21,632 nucleotides of DNA, taken from an uncultured Mediterraneibacter sp. Lineage in GTDB: Bacteria; Bacillota; Clostridia; Lachnospirales; Lachnospiraceae. Of this stretch, positions 1-8,200 are shown piece after piece (positions within the stretch are counted from its first letter, which is position 1; each line of letters starts with the position of its first letter). Under the pieces are notes generated by a model. That model was not told the DNA's origin. It searched no databases and saw only the letters and a program-made list of their open reading frames with translations. A program made the translations under genes and the position numbers. The stretch is taken from assembly GCA_934418295.1 (NCBI GenBank), contig CAKRWZ010000028.1:1-21632 (forward strand), given 5' to 3'.

Positions 1-326
1 GCCTGTGCTTCCCATTTGCTTTTCAGTTCTTCCGCAAAGCCACGCTCATCTGCGATAATGTGGCTTGAAAGGCGTTGAATAGAGCGCAGTACCAGCTGAT
101 AGAGGACTTTGTCGCTGATATGATGGATGGTGCAGTTCACGGTTCTGTTTCCGTAGCTGCTGCATCGGAACGAATGATAAGGTTCTCCGCTTTTGTAGTA
201 ATTCATCCGATAGGACATCTTACTGCCGCAATCAGCGCAATACACAAGACCGGGCAGTAAACATTCCTCTTGGTGCGTCCCTTCCTTATAAAAATCAAGT
301 TTTTGAGTTAAAACAAATATTTTCTA
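1..326 (-). pseudogene. Serine recombinase, C-terminal remnant (5'-truncated; 3' end outside window)
   Basis: On the minus strand one frame stays open from an in-frame TAG (324-326) to the left edge. It reads LLPGLVYCADCGSKMSYR, then FRCSSYG and NCTIHH, then a helical stretch ending in LKSKWEAQ. The CxxC pair plus a second cysteine pair is the zinc-ribbon of large serine recombinases (transposon and ICE integrases), which normally follows a catalytic resolvase domain and a recombinase domain. Neither lies upstream: the frame closes about 20 residues before the first recognisable motif, and a terminator for the next gene follows directly. The residues before LLPG do not resemble the family, so the break is probably near 280-300. 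I infer a scar of an excised or decayed mobile element. The remaining 3' part runs off the window, so its state cannot be judged. Confidence 0.75.
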
Positions 327-347
327 ATAAAGTATCAGGCAGCATAC

Positions 348-406
348 AAAAAAGGAAGCCTCCCGCTATCGCACACATTTACATGTCATTCACGGAACGC
401 TTCCTT
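348..406 (-). terminator. Rho-independent terminator of the TrpX-like gene
   Basis: In the minus-strand RNA AAGGAAGC (406-399) pairs with GCTTCCTT (359-352). After a single mismatch a second helix, UUCCG with CGGGA, extends the stem. A run of T follows the stem. It lies about 60 nt past the stop of the binding-protein gene. Confidence 0.8.
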
Positions 407-466
407 ATTTTTATGCCGTTATTCAATTGCCGATTTTATTGCAGCTCTTTTGGAAATCCGATCAGA

Positions 467-1450
467 TTATTCTCCGATTGCTTCGTAATCGTCCGGAATT
501 TCGATGCCCAGCTCTTTGCAGATCTCTGCGTTGTATTTCTTTGTGATATTTGGAGCGGACTCGATTTCCATCTTGGAGATATCTTTGCCGTTTACCAGGA
601 TGTCATAAGCCATCTCGCCGGTCTTGTATCCAAGGTCATAGTAGCTGATGGACAAGGTCGCTACGCCACATCCTGCACAAAGTCCTTCTTCACCTGTGAT
701 TACCGGAACTTTTTTCGGAACGCATACATTCTTTACAACGTCTGTGCTGGCAGCGATGGTGTTGTCAGTCGGAATGTAGATAACATCACACTCTTCTGCC
801 GCTGTGGTAACAACTGCCTGTAACTCGTTGGAATCTGCAATGGTGTATTCTTTGAATCCGATTCCGTCTTTTTTCAGGGCCTCTTCAAATGCTTCTGCCT
901 GATATTTGGAGTTTGCTTCTGCAGAGCAGTAAAGAATTCCAACCTGTTTTGCGTCCGGGAACAGCTCTTTGAGCATTTCCTCCTGTTTGTCCAGAGGTGC
1001 CAGATCGCTGGTTCCGGAAACATTGATTCCTGTTGCTCCTGTCCAATCCTCTACGCCCAGAGCTGTCGGATAATCTGTGATAGAAGTTCCGAGGATCGGA
1101 ATATCCGGTGTCGCCTGTACTGCTGTCTGAAGCGGCAGTGTTGCGTTTGCCAGGATCAGATCCACATCTGCGGACACGAAGTTGTTGATGATCGTACTGC
1201 ACATGGACTGCTCACCCTGTGCGTTCTGCAGATCAAATTTTACGTTGTCCTTTCCAAACTTTTCTTCGCATGCATCCTGGAAACCTTTTGTAGCTGCATC
1301 CAGTGCCTCATGCTCTATCAGCTGGCAGATCCCGATGTTATAAACTTTGCTGTCTCCGCCGTCTGAAGAATCTTTTTGGGATCCGCATGCTGCCAGAGAG
1401 AGCACCATTGCAGACGCCATAAGAATAGATACCAATTTCTTTGCTTTCAT
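467..1450 (-). CDS. ABC transporter substrate-binding lipoprotein, TrpX family (ABC_sub_bind)
   Basis: This is the extracytoplasmic binding protein of an ABC importer. The 327-residue product starts with a short basic N-terminus, a hydrophobic stretch and the lipobox LAAC (Cys22), so it should be lipid-anchored outside the membrane. The mature part, from YNIGICQLIEHEALD to the end, has the alternating sugar-binding-like fold typical of PF04392 (TrpX-like) proteins. Members in streptococci are linked to tryptophan or tyrosine uptake, but no T-box is present here, so the substrate stays open. The start has a strong site (GGAGGAG). It follows the ATPase gene by about 150 nt and has its own promoter (1550-1578) and terminator. 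This allows higher expression than the membrane parts, as is common for binding proteins. Confidence 0.88.
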   Translation of the reverse strand: MKAKKLVSILMASAMVLSLAACGSQKDSSDGGDSKVYNIGICQLIEHEALDAATKGFQDACEEKFGKDNVKFDLQNAQGEQSMCSTIINNFVSADVDLILANATLPLQTAVQATPDIPILGTSITDYPTALGVEDWTGATGINVSGTSDLAPLDKQEEMLKELFPDAKQVGILYCSAEANSKYQAEAFEEALKKDGIGFKEYTIADSNELQAVVTTAAEECDVIYIPTDNTIAASTDVVKNVCVPKKVPVITGEEGLCAGCGVATLSISYYDLGYKTGEMAYDILVNGKDISKMEIESAPNITKKYNAEICKELGIEIPDDYEAIGE

Positions 1451-1504
1451 TGTCTTCTCCTCCCATAAGCCTTTTCACGTGTTGCTTTTTATTTTTATTA
1501 TTTT

Positions 1505-1526
1505 GCTTTAAAGCGTTGTGCTTTAA
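1505..1526 (-). promoter_or_regulatory. Candidate operator of the TrpX-like gene (GCTTTAAAGC element)
   Basis: The minus strand reads TTAAAGC-ACAAC-GCTTTAAAGC. It contains a perfect 10-bp palindrome and an overlapping inverted repeat TTAAAGC/GCTTTAA. It starts about 24 nt after the -10, so it lies in the initially transcribed region. No T-run follows, so a terminator is unlikely. The same 10-mer recurs in the leader of the permease-ATPase unit. Confidence 0.55.
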
Positions 1527-1549
1527 CGTGAAGAAGTGTTTTCTCGGTT

Positions 1550-1578
1550 ATTATACTCCCGACGATCCGATCCGTCAA
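1550..1578 (-). promoter_or_regulatory. Sigma-A-type promoter of the TrpX-like gene
   Basis: On the minus strand TTGACG (1578-1573), a 17-nt spacer and TATAAT (1555-1550) match the housekeeping consensus almost perfectly. It lies between the ATPase stop and the binding-protein start. Confidence 0.85.
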
Positions 1579-1602
1579 TGCACATTTTCATCTTTTTCTT
1601 TT

Positions 1603-2406
1603 TTATACCAGCATCATGCGGTCATTGGAAAGTTCATCTCCGCTGACTTCCTCAAATTTAGCCAGAAGATCTGAAACCTGAAGCTTTTTCTTTTCTTCCC
1701 CTTCTACGTCATAGACTACTCGGCCTTCATGCATCATGATCAGACGGTTTCCGTGGGCGATGGCGTCTTTCATGTTATGCGTAACCATCAAAGCTGTCAG
1801 CTGGTTTTCTTCAATGATCTTGTCCGAAAGTTCCAATACTTTCGCTGCTGTTTTCGGGTCCAGCGCTGCCGTATGCTCATCCAAAAGCAGAAGCTTTGGA
1901 TGCTGCAACGCCGCCATCAAAAGGGTAACGGCCTGTCTCTGTCCTCCGGAAAGCAGTCCTACTTTCGTCGTCATACGCTCTTCCAGTCCCAATTTCAGCT
2001 CTGCTACCATTTCTTTGTAAGCTTCTTTTTCTTTTTTGCGGATTCCCCAGCCAAGTCCACGGACTTTTCCTCTTCTGGCTGCGATTGCCATATTTTCTTC
2101 AATAGACATCGTAATGGCGGTTCCGACCATAGGATCCTGAAACACTCTTCCCAGATAGGAAGCTCTTTTATACTCCGGAAATTTGGTCAGATCCGTTCCG
2201 CCGACGATGATCCTTCCTTTATCCACCGGCCACACGCCCGCAATGGCATTCAGTATAGAGGATTTTCCGGCCCCGTTTCCACCGATGATCGTCACAAAAT
2301 CGCCGGGTTTTAAGTTCAGATTTACCCCGTTTAACGCAATTTTCTCGTTGATGGTTCCCAGATTGAATGTTTTATGAATATCCTGAATTTCCAACATGTA
2401 TTCCAT
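1603..2406 (-). CDS. ABC transporter ATP-binding protein (TrpZ-like)
   Basis: This is the cytoplasmic ATPase that powers the TrpX-type importer. The 267-residue protein shows all nucleotide-binding landmarks: Walker A GGNGAGKSS near residues 42-50, the signature LSGGQRQ at 152-158, Walker B LLLLDE near 172-177 followed by HTAALDP (D-loop), and the switch histidine in MVTHN at 210. The start ATG overlaps the permease stop by one base (TAATG) and has GGAGGG upstream, which implies translational coupling. A second ATG three codons on (MLEIQD) is a possible alternative start. The gap to the binding-protein gene holds a separate promoter and no obvious terminator, so read-through may add to trpX-like expression. 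Confidence 0.9.
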   Translation of the reverse strand: MEYMLEIQDIHKTFNLGTINEKIALNGVNLNLKPGDFVTIIGGNGAGKSSILNAIAGVWPVDKGRIIVGGTDLTKFPEYKRASYLGRVFQDPMVGTAITMSIEENMAIAARRGKVRGLGWGIRKKEKEAYKEMVAELKLGLEERMTTKVGLLSGGQRQAVTLLMAALQHPKLLLLDEHTAALDPKTAAKVLELSDKIIEENQLTALMVTHNMKDAIAHGNRLIMMHEGRVVYDVEGEEKKKLQVSDLLAKFEEVSGDELSNDRMMLV

Positions 2407-3347
2407 TATTTTGCCGCCCTCCGTTTCTGTAAATATTTATCTTTCAGATATGGAACTGACAAAAAGCATGCCACTACGATGGCAGAGAACAGCTTCATGT
2501 AATCAGAAGGCATCTTCAGCCAGAGTACCAGCTGATAAGCAATGTAGTAGAAGATCGCACCTGCAAATACAGCGATCAGCGTCCATGCAAAGGCAAGCTT
2601 TCTCTTTGCGCAAAGCTTTCCGAAAGCCACTTCACTGATGATGACTGCTGCCAGACCGATAACGATAGCGCCTCTTCCCTGGTTGACGTCTGCCGCACCC
2701 TGATACTGAGAAAACAAACCGCCGCACAAGCCAACCAAACCGTTGGAGATCATCAGGGCAGCTACCTTCATCACATTGGTGTTGATACCCTGTGCCCGCG
2801 CCATCCGCTCATTACATCCGGTCGCACGGATCGCAGAGCCCAGCTCGGTTCCAAAGAAATAATAGACCAATGCGACCAGCACCAGACAGATCGCAATCAA
2901 TTTTAAGAAAAATAAACCGTTGTCATTTGCCGTTACATAACGGAGAGATGCCACCAGATTTTTCTGTCCCAATCCGATACTTTGGTTAGCTTTTCCCAGG
3001 ATTCTCAGATTGATTGAATACAAAGAAATTTGCGTCAGAATACTGGAAAGAATGCCCGGTATGCCCAAAAGTGTATGCAAAAGTCCGGTTGCCAGGCCTG
3101 CCAGCGCTCCCGCTAAAAATGCAAATACCAGCGCCAGCGCCGGGTTCATCCCGCCTTTGATCAGCATAACTGCAACTGCTCCTCCTGTTGCCAGGGAGCC
3201 ATCTACCGTAAGATCCGCAAAATCAAGAACCCGAAACGTAATATATACTCCTACCGCCATGATTCCCCAAATCAGTCCCTGTGCCACATTTCCAGGCAAT
3301 GCGCGCAGCAGAACAGACGGATCCAGAGAACTTAAATAATTCACCAT
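2406..3347 (-). CDS. ABC transporter permease (TrpY-like, BPD_transp_2 family)
   Basis: This is the membrane channel of the importer. The 313-residue protein is very hydrophobic, with about eight predicted membrane segments, and belongs by its sequence to the branched-chain amino-acid/TrpY type of permease. Recognisable parts are GLIWGIMAVGVYITFRVLDFADLTVDGS near the N-terminus and the cytoplasmic loop GSAIRATGCNERMARAQGIN, the usual site of contact with the ATPase. The start is preceded by AGAGGAAC. It is the first gene of a two-gene unit with the ATPase. The promoter at 3429-3458 overlaps the last codons of comEC. Confidence 0.88.
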   Translation of the reverse strand: MVNYLSSLDPSVLLRALPGNVAQGLIWGIMAVGVYITFRVLDFADLTVDGSLATGGAVAVMLIKGGMNPALALVFAFLAGALAGLATGLLHTLLGIPGILSSILTQISLYSINLRILGKANQSIGLGQKNLVASLRYVTANDNGLFFLKLIAICLVLVALVYYFFGTELGSAIRATGCNERMARAQGINTNVMKVAALMISNGLVGLCGGLFSQYQGAADVNQGRGAIVIGLAAVIISEVAFGKLCAKRKLAFAWTLIAVFAGAIFYYIAYQLVLWLKMPSDYMKLFSAIVVACFLSVPYLKDKYLQKRRAAK

Positions 3348-3385
3348 TGTTCCTCTTTTTTCCTCTCTTCCCGCAAGATTTTTCT

Positions 3386-3411
3386 GCTTTAAAGCTTTGT
3401 TTTGTTAAAGC
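3386..3411 (-). promoter_or_regulatory. Candidate operator of the permease-ATPase unit (GCTTTAAAGC element)
   Basis: The minus strand reads GCTTTAA, nine bases, then GCTTTAAAGC. The 10-mer palindrome begins 33 nt after the -10, nearly the same place as in the TrpX-like leader (35 nt). The shared sequence and position suggest one regulator for both transcripts of the importer. Confidence 0.55.
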
Positions 3412-3428
3412 AAACTCACATGTTTGTT

Positions 3429-3458
3429 ATTATAATACTACCCGGAAGTGTTCGTCAA
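3429..3458 (-). promoter_or_regulatory. Promoter of the permease-ATPase unit
   Basis: On the minus strand TTGACG (3458-3453), an 18-nt spacer and TATAAT (3434-3429). The -35 lies inside the last codons of comEC, so comEC has no room for its own terminator before this promoter. Confidence 0.75.
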
Positions 3459-5810
3459 CTTTATTTTGTATCCGTCTGTCCAAAGAATCACTGCACCTGA
3501 CGTCTGGGTATTATAAATCTGACAGCCCGCTTTCTGCAGCCGTTCCACCGTATCCGGATGGGGATGTCCGTATGGATTTCCTTTTCCGGAAGAAATCCAT
3601 GCGTAAGCAGGCGTTATCTTTTCCAAAAGAGTTGTCCCTGTACTTCCGGATGAACCGTGATGAGCTGTTTTTAAAACTGTGATCGGCAGACTGTCTGCTC
3701 CATCCTTTTCTGTTTTGTTTTCTCGTTCTGTTTTCTCCAATTTTTTGATCAGTTCTGCCTCTTGCTCTCTCTCCAGATCACCGGTAAACAGCATCCGAAA
3801 ATTATGATACTCCAATTTTAACACCATCGAGGCCCCGTTTCCCGGCTCTGCCGCTGTGACTGCATCCGGCAGCAGACAGGTCAACACCGCTTCCCGACAG
3901 ATCAGGCTTTGCCCGGATCGGATCTCTTCCACTTTGATCTCTGCATTTCGGGCTTCTTCTGCCAGGTTTTCCAGCTTTTCATCCCAGGCCTCCCGGCAAG
4001 GCAGCACCAGATTACGAATCTCTATTCCTGTCCTTTGTCTGGAAAAAAGCTCTTCTACAGCATTACAATGATCCTGATCTCCGTGAGATACAAACACGTA
4101 ATCCAATGAAGAAATCCCTCTTGCTTTCAAAAAAGGCTCCAGCCTGAATTTCCCTGCCGCATTTACATCTGAGCTTCCCCCGTCGATCAGACAAGTGACA
4201 TTTCCCGGCAAGCGGAGCACAAAGCAGTCGCCCTGTCCCACATCTAACATAGTGACCTCCAGATTAGAACCGATCCCCCGCCCGCTGGTACAGATCCAGA
4301 CCGCTAAACCATATAAAAGAAACACTATTTCTTTTCTTCTTCTCGTCTTTTTATCATTTACCGTTTTTTTCTCTTTTTGCGCTTTTTTCCCCGCCAAGCA
4401 CCACAAGACCAACGCCAGCAGCAGGTAATATCCCAGGATCTGCCAAATTTTTGGCTGTCCAGCCCCCCATCTGGCTCCCGGAAGCGACAACGAAATTTTT
4501 GCCAGTTTTTCAAAACATTCCAGCAAAAATCCGCAGCTTTTCAGAAGCCATTCTCCCGGAACGCTTAAAAACACCAGACCGATGTTTCCGAAAAGCAGCA
4601 AAAACGACCCGGCAAACCCTGCTCCCAAGATCCACGACATCAAAGGAATGACCAACAGATTCAGAAAGATCGCGTAAAGCGGGATCTCATAATAAAAATA
4701 CAGCAACAGCGGAAACATGACCGCCTGGATTGAAAAACTGCTGATCAGACTTGCACGGATGGCTGCTTTTGACGCAAATCGCTTCTGTCTTTTTTTGTTA
4801 TTTTTTTCTTTCTTTTCTTTTTTCTTTTTTTCCTTTTTGCTTCTCCCCTGCCACAAATCTTCCGGCAGGCATTTTTGCAGGAGCAGACCCAGAACTGCTG
4901 AAAAGGACAGCAAAAATCCGGCTTCTCCCATCCAAAAAGGCCGGGAAAACAAAATGACCATGGCCGCAGCGGACAGACTGATCGCCAGGTCATAGGTCCT
5001 TCCGGTGATCTCTGCTCCCATCCGGATCAGATACATGACCAGGGCACGCAGGCTGGACGCCCCTTCGCCGATCATACCGGTATACACCGAAAGGAACAAG
5101 CCGCCTGCACAACCGGCGGGCAGAAAAGGCAGCCCTGTTGTTCGCAGCAGACGATAAAGCCCCATACCGATAAACGTCATATGCAATGCCGAAATAGCCA
5201 AAATATGACCGATCCCGCTCTGCCGGTATATTTCTTTTGTTTCTGCCGGAATATGATGTTTTTCTCCGAACAACATGGCAGACAGGATCCCGCCCTGCTT
5301 CTCTCCCAATATGCTGCAAAGCTTTTCGCTCCAGAGGATACTGGTCCGGCAAAGAAATTCTCCCGGCTGTCGGACGGATGCATCCCGGATCCGGACAGAC
5401 TCTGCCCACACACCGGCGGCGATTCCGCGTCTGTGATAATATTGCCGTTGATCAAACATACCCGGATTGACCGCCGTTTCAAACAGATCCAGCCTGCCGC
5501 CAACTTCAATGCGGTTTCCGACCCGAACGGTTTCTATATTTTTATTTTGTGGGATATAGATCAGAAATTTCCAATGATCGGTGATTCGTTTCCCTGAAGA
5601 AACACTCCGAATAGATTCCAGATAACAGATGTGATATTTTTCTGATGCTTCTCTCCGGGATACGATCCCGGAAATCCAGACTTGTTCGCCGTCTGCCTTT
5701 TTTAGCAGAGCAGACAACGCTTTTTCTTTCGACGGCTCCTGCATCCATAGCATCCAAAGCGGATACAACAAAAACAGAAGCGCCGCTATGCATAATTTTC
5801 GCTTTCGCAA
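3438..5810 (-). CDS. comEC: ComEC/Rec2 DNA-uptake channel with metallo-beta-lactamase domain
   Basis: This is the predicted inner-membrane channel that passes single-stranded DNA into the cell during natural transformation. The 790-residue protein has the full family layout. A short N-terminal membrane segment is followed by an OB-like DUF4131 region (about 40-160), and then by the multi-spanning Competence core, with GASSLRALVMYLI. A C-terminal metallo-beta-lactamase domain (about 520-785) carries MLDVGQGDCF, SHGDQDHC near 573 and KTAHHGSSGS. Between two membrane blocks sits a lysine-rich loop (about 320-345) encoded by long A tracts. The start codon is TTG, chosen because AAGGAGGG sits directly upstream and no ATG fits. 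It is the last gene after the GerMN lipoprotein (35-nt gap). Whether the host is transformable is unknown. Confidence 0.92.
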   Translation of the reverse strand: MRKRKLCIAALLFLLYPLWMLWMQEPSKEKALSALLKKADGEQVWISGIVSRREASEKYHICYLESIRSVSSGKRITDHWKFLIYIPQNKNIETVRVGNRIEVGGRLDLFETAVNPGMFDQRQYYHRRGIAAGVWAESVRIRDASVRQPGEFLCRTSILWSEKLCSILGEKQGGILSAMLFGEKHHIPAETKEIYRQSGIGHILAISALHMTFIGMGLYRLLRTTGLPFLPAGCAGGLFLSVYTGMIGEGASSLRALVMYLIRMGAEITGRTYDLAISLSAAAMVILFSRPFWMGEAGFLLSFSAVLGLLLQKCLPEDLWQGRSKKEKKKKEKKEKNNKKRQKRFASKAAIRASLISSFSIQAVMFPLLLYFYYEIPLYAIFLNLLVIPLMSWILGAGFAGSFLLLFGNIGLVFLSVPGEWLLKSCGFLLECFEKLAKISLSLPGARWGAGQPKIWQILGYYLLLALVLWCLAGKKAQKEKKTVNDKKTRRRKEIVFLLYGLAVWICTSGRGIGSNLEVTMLDVGQGDCFVLRLPGNVTCLIDGGSSDVNAAGKFRLEPFLKARGISSLDYVFVSHGDQDHCNAVEELFSRQRTGIEIRNLVLPCREAWDEKLENLAEEARNAEIKVEEIRSGQSLICREAVLTCLLPDAVTAAEPGNGASMVLKLEYHNFRMLFTGDLEREQEAELIKKLEKTERENKTEKDGADSLPITVLKTAHHGSSGSTGTTLLEKITPAYAWISSGKGNPYGHPHPDTVERLQKAGCQIYNTQTSGAVILWTDGYKIKLTNTSG

Positions 5811-5845
5811 CTTCCCTCCTTCATTTTACTTGCAGCATTATGGTG

Positions 5846-6754
5846 TCAATCTTTTTTGCTCAGCGGCTTGGACAGATCTACTGTATCCATATACATGATC
5901 TGGCTTTCTCCGTTCACGGAAATTTGAACCTGATCTGCCTCTGATCCGTCAATGATGGAATTGACCAGGGAATACACCACCACTTCCGGCTTCACTCCAT
6001 AGATGTTTTCCAGAAAGGCTTCGTCCAGATTCACATAGCAGATTCCTTCTTCCGACGTCACACCCAGCACACGGGTAGCGGGATTGACCGTCGGATTGAT
6101 GCCGGAGCTGCTGTCGCCTTTGATCACTTGTTCCACGATCAGCTTTTCTTTGGATACATTGCTGTTGTAACGGATCTCCCGTGTTTCTTTTACCAGTTCG
6201 CTGCCTTCTTCATCTGTAAAATACAACGTAAGCTCCGCAGTCTGATAGGAATGCAGCGCTGATCCAACATTCTGCACAAAGTTATCGGCACCTAGACGCC
6301 CCACCAAGGTTCCGTCTGTATTTCGAAGCGGTTCTCCATCTATCAAAAACTCTACGGTGTCGATCCCGTCGATCTGCACCAGAGACTGTACCACCGCCGA
6401 CTGAAACAGCACTTGTTTCGTCACTTCTGCCTTTTCATAGTCACTGCTCAGGTCGATCTGCAGGTTTTGTCCGTCCAGAGTAATCTTCTGCACCGTTACA
6501 TTTTCCGGAAACACACTGTAACGTTCGATATCGTCCGGCTGTTTCTGCAGAGCCGTCAGCATTTTTTCTGCTTTTTCCTCCGCAGAACCCTCGCCGATCT
6601 CATATGCGCTCTTTACCAATCCCGTCATCTCACCGTTCAGATAGTAAAGGAAGGGCTCTCCGTCTTTGACTTCATCCGAACTTTCACAGGCCGTCAAAAA
6701 CAAAAGTACTGCCAGCACTCCGCACAAAAACCAAAACTGTTTTCTTTTTGACAT
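5846..6754 (-). CDS. GerMN-domain lipoprotein next to a two-component system
   Basis: This is a predicted membrane-anchored extracytoplasmic protein of about 302 residues. The N-terminus MSKRKQFWFLCG runs into a hydrophobic stretch ending in FLTAC (Cys23), a lipobox. Two repeated GerMN-type modules follow. The first has LYYLNGEM then LSSDYEKA and FLIDGEPL. The second has LTLYFTDEEGSELV then CYVNLDEAFLEN and ISVNGES. GerMN domains occur in the germination protein GerM and in LpqB of Actinobacteria. An ATG six codons earlier lies inside the ribosome-binding site AAGGAGGG, so I chose the later ATG. The gene starts about 17 nt after the histidine kinase stop, so the two are co-transcribed. A role in tuning the kinase is inference from LpqB; a sporulation role is the alternative. 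Confidence 0.85.
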   Translation of the reverse strand: MSKRKQFWFLCGVLAVLLFLTACESSDEVKDGEPFLYYLNGEMTGLVKSAYEIGEGSAEEKAEKMLTALQKQPDDIERYSVFPENVTVQKITLDGQNLQIDLSSDYEKAEVTKQVLFQSAVVQSLVQIDGIDTVEFLIDGEPLRNTDGTLVGRLGADNFVQNVGSALHSYQTAELTLYFTDEEGSELVKETREIRYNSNVSKEKLIVEQVIKGDSSSGINPTVNPATRVLGVTSEEGICYVNLDEAFLENIYGVKPEVVVYSLVNSIIDGSEADQVQISVNGESQIMYMDTVDLSKPLSKKD

Positions 6755-6771
6755 CGGATCTCCCTCCTTCA

Positions 6772-8148
6772 TCAGACGACATAGTTCAGAGGGATCCTTA
6801 CGGTAAAGGTCGTACCTTCTCCCTCTTTGCTGTATACTTTTACGGATCCTCTGTGCAGGACCACGGCATTTCGGACAATGGCAAGCCCCAGTCCGGTGCC
6901 GCCGATTTCCCGGGAATGAGACTTATCCACCCGGTAAAACCGCTCAAAAATATGCTTCTGATCCTCTTCCGGAATTCCGATCCCGGAATCAGCCACTTTT
7001 ACATAAAAATATTTATGGTCCGCATTCAAAGACACGTGAACCCATCCTTCCGGATGATTATATTTCACGGCATTTTCCACCAGGTTCGTAAAGGCAAGGG
7101 TCAGCTTTACCTCATCAATCTCTGCCGTTACCGGCCGGAAGCTCTCCAGCACCACTTCCACATTTTTCTCTGCCGCAATAGGTTTGAGCCGCTTCAGGAT
7201 CAATTCCAGCAATTCATTGATGCTGACCTGCCGGATATTCAGATCTGCTGCCGTCCGATCCATTTTGACCAGGGAAAGCAGGTCTGTGATGATATCGTTT
7301 TCCCGCTCGATCTCCAATGTGATGTCCTGCATAAACTCTCTGTAGAGCTCATTGGGTACTTCTTCCTGGGCCAAAAGCGAATCTGCCAGCACTTTCATGG
7401 AAGCAAGCGGCGTCTTCAGCTCATGGGACACGTTGGAGACAAACTCTTCCCGGGAATCATCCAGCATTTTCAGACGCTCCAGCATCCGGTTCAGCGCCTC
7501 AGACATGGCCCGGGTCTCGGCGTAAGTGCTTTCCTGAAATTTGATCTCCCCGTACCCTTCTGTGATCTCGGAAACAGATTTAGTCAGTTTTGAAAAAGGC
7601 CGCACGATCCAGCTTGCACACAACAGTGCAAACACGATCACCAGAATGGTAAAAGTCCCCAAAAAGGTGCCTCCTCTTACCCGGAGCATGTCCACCATAT
7701 CCTCAATGGAATCTGTTGACACGCTGACCAGGACAGCACCTTCTATCTTTTTGCCTTCCGGCTGTATCACAGGTACCGTCACCTCAATATAGCGGTTTTC
7801 TTCATCATAATTGCTGGTGGATTCCCCGCGGAAACACCGGATTACGCCTTCTGCCGTCATTCTTTTTCCTTCATCCAGCTGATAGGTGTCTTTTATGATC
7901 CGCAGATTGTCATCCACGATCATGATCCGGCCGTTGTAAATATTCATCAATTGTGTCAATTCGGAATTCAGGACGTCAGAATCCGGATTTTCCAGATATC
8001 CATATGTATTCAGGTGATTGCACAGAATGGTACAATGGTTCTGGATCTCCGCCGTCCTAAGAGATACCGCACGAGCTTCATAGCTTTTGAGGATCCCGAA
8101 AAACAGGAACAGCGCCGGAATGATCCAGGCCGCAAAAACTAAGACCAC
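6772..8148 (-). CDS. Sensor histidine kinase (HAMP, HisKA, HATPase_c)
   Basis: This is the membrane sensor that phosphorylates the response regulator encoded just upstream. Counting from the GTG at 8148: a first membrane segment (1-20), an extracytoplasmic sensing region (about 25-155), a second membrane segment (about 161-182), a HAMP linker starting at RPFSKL, the phospho-acceptor box SHELKTPL with His242, the N box NLVENAVKYN, and the G boxes DSGIGIPEEDQKHIFERFYR and GGTGLGLAIV. The overall layout is that of PhoR/WalK-type kinases, without a recognisable PAS domain. GTG 8148 is the first conventional start, but it has no ribosome-binding site and removes the basic residues that should precede the first membrane segment. 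The real start is probably ATT at 8199, one base after the regulator stop, giving 17 more residues (MKNKFLNKFLKSLRFRI). Confidence 0.93.
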   Translation of the reverse strand: MVLVFAAWIIPALFLFFGILKSYEARAVSLRTAEIQNHCTILCNHLNTYGYLENPDSDVLNSELTQLMNIYNGRIMIVDDNLRIIKDTYQLDEGKRMTAEGVIRCFRGESTSNYDEENRYIEVTVPVIQPEGKKIEGAVLVSVSTDSIEDMVDMLRVRGGTFLGTFTILVIVFALLCASWIVRPFSKLTKSVSEITEGYGEIKFQESTYAETRAMSEALNRMLERLKMLDDSREEFVSNVSHELKTPLASMKVLADSLLAQEEVPNELYREFMQDITLEIERENDIITDLLSLVKMDRTAADLNIRQVSINELLELILKRLKPIAAEKNVEVVLESFRPVTAEIDEVKLTLAFTNLVENAVKYNHPEGWVHVSLNADHKYFYVKVADSGIGIPEEDQKHIFERFYRVDKSHSREIGGTGLGLAIVRNAVVLHRGSVKVYSKEGEGTTFTVRIPLNYVV

Positions 8149-8200
8149 AATGCGGAAACGAAGACTTTTCAGAAATTTATTCAGAAATTTATTTTTAATC

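Noticed and set aside
75..260. A 61-codon plus-strand frame at the left edge
   Set aside because: The minus strand here codes for the recombinase zinc-ribbon with clear motifs; the plus frame has no ribosome-binding site or similarity.
4745..4993. An 82-codon frame within comEC on the same strand
   Set aside because: It is an alternate frame over the A tracts with no ribosome-binding site; it is relevant only if slippage occurs.
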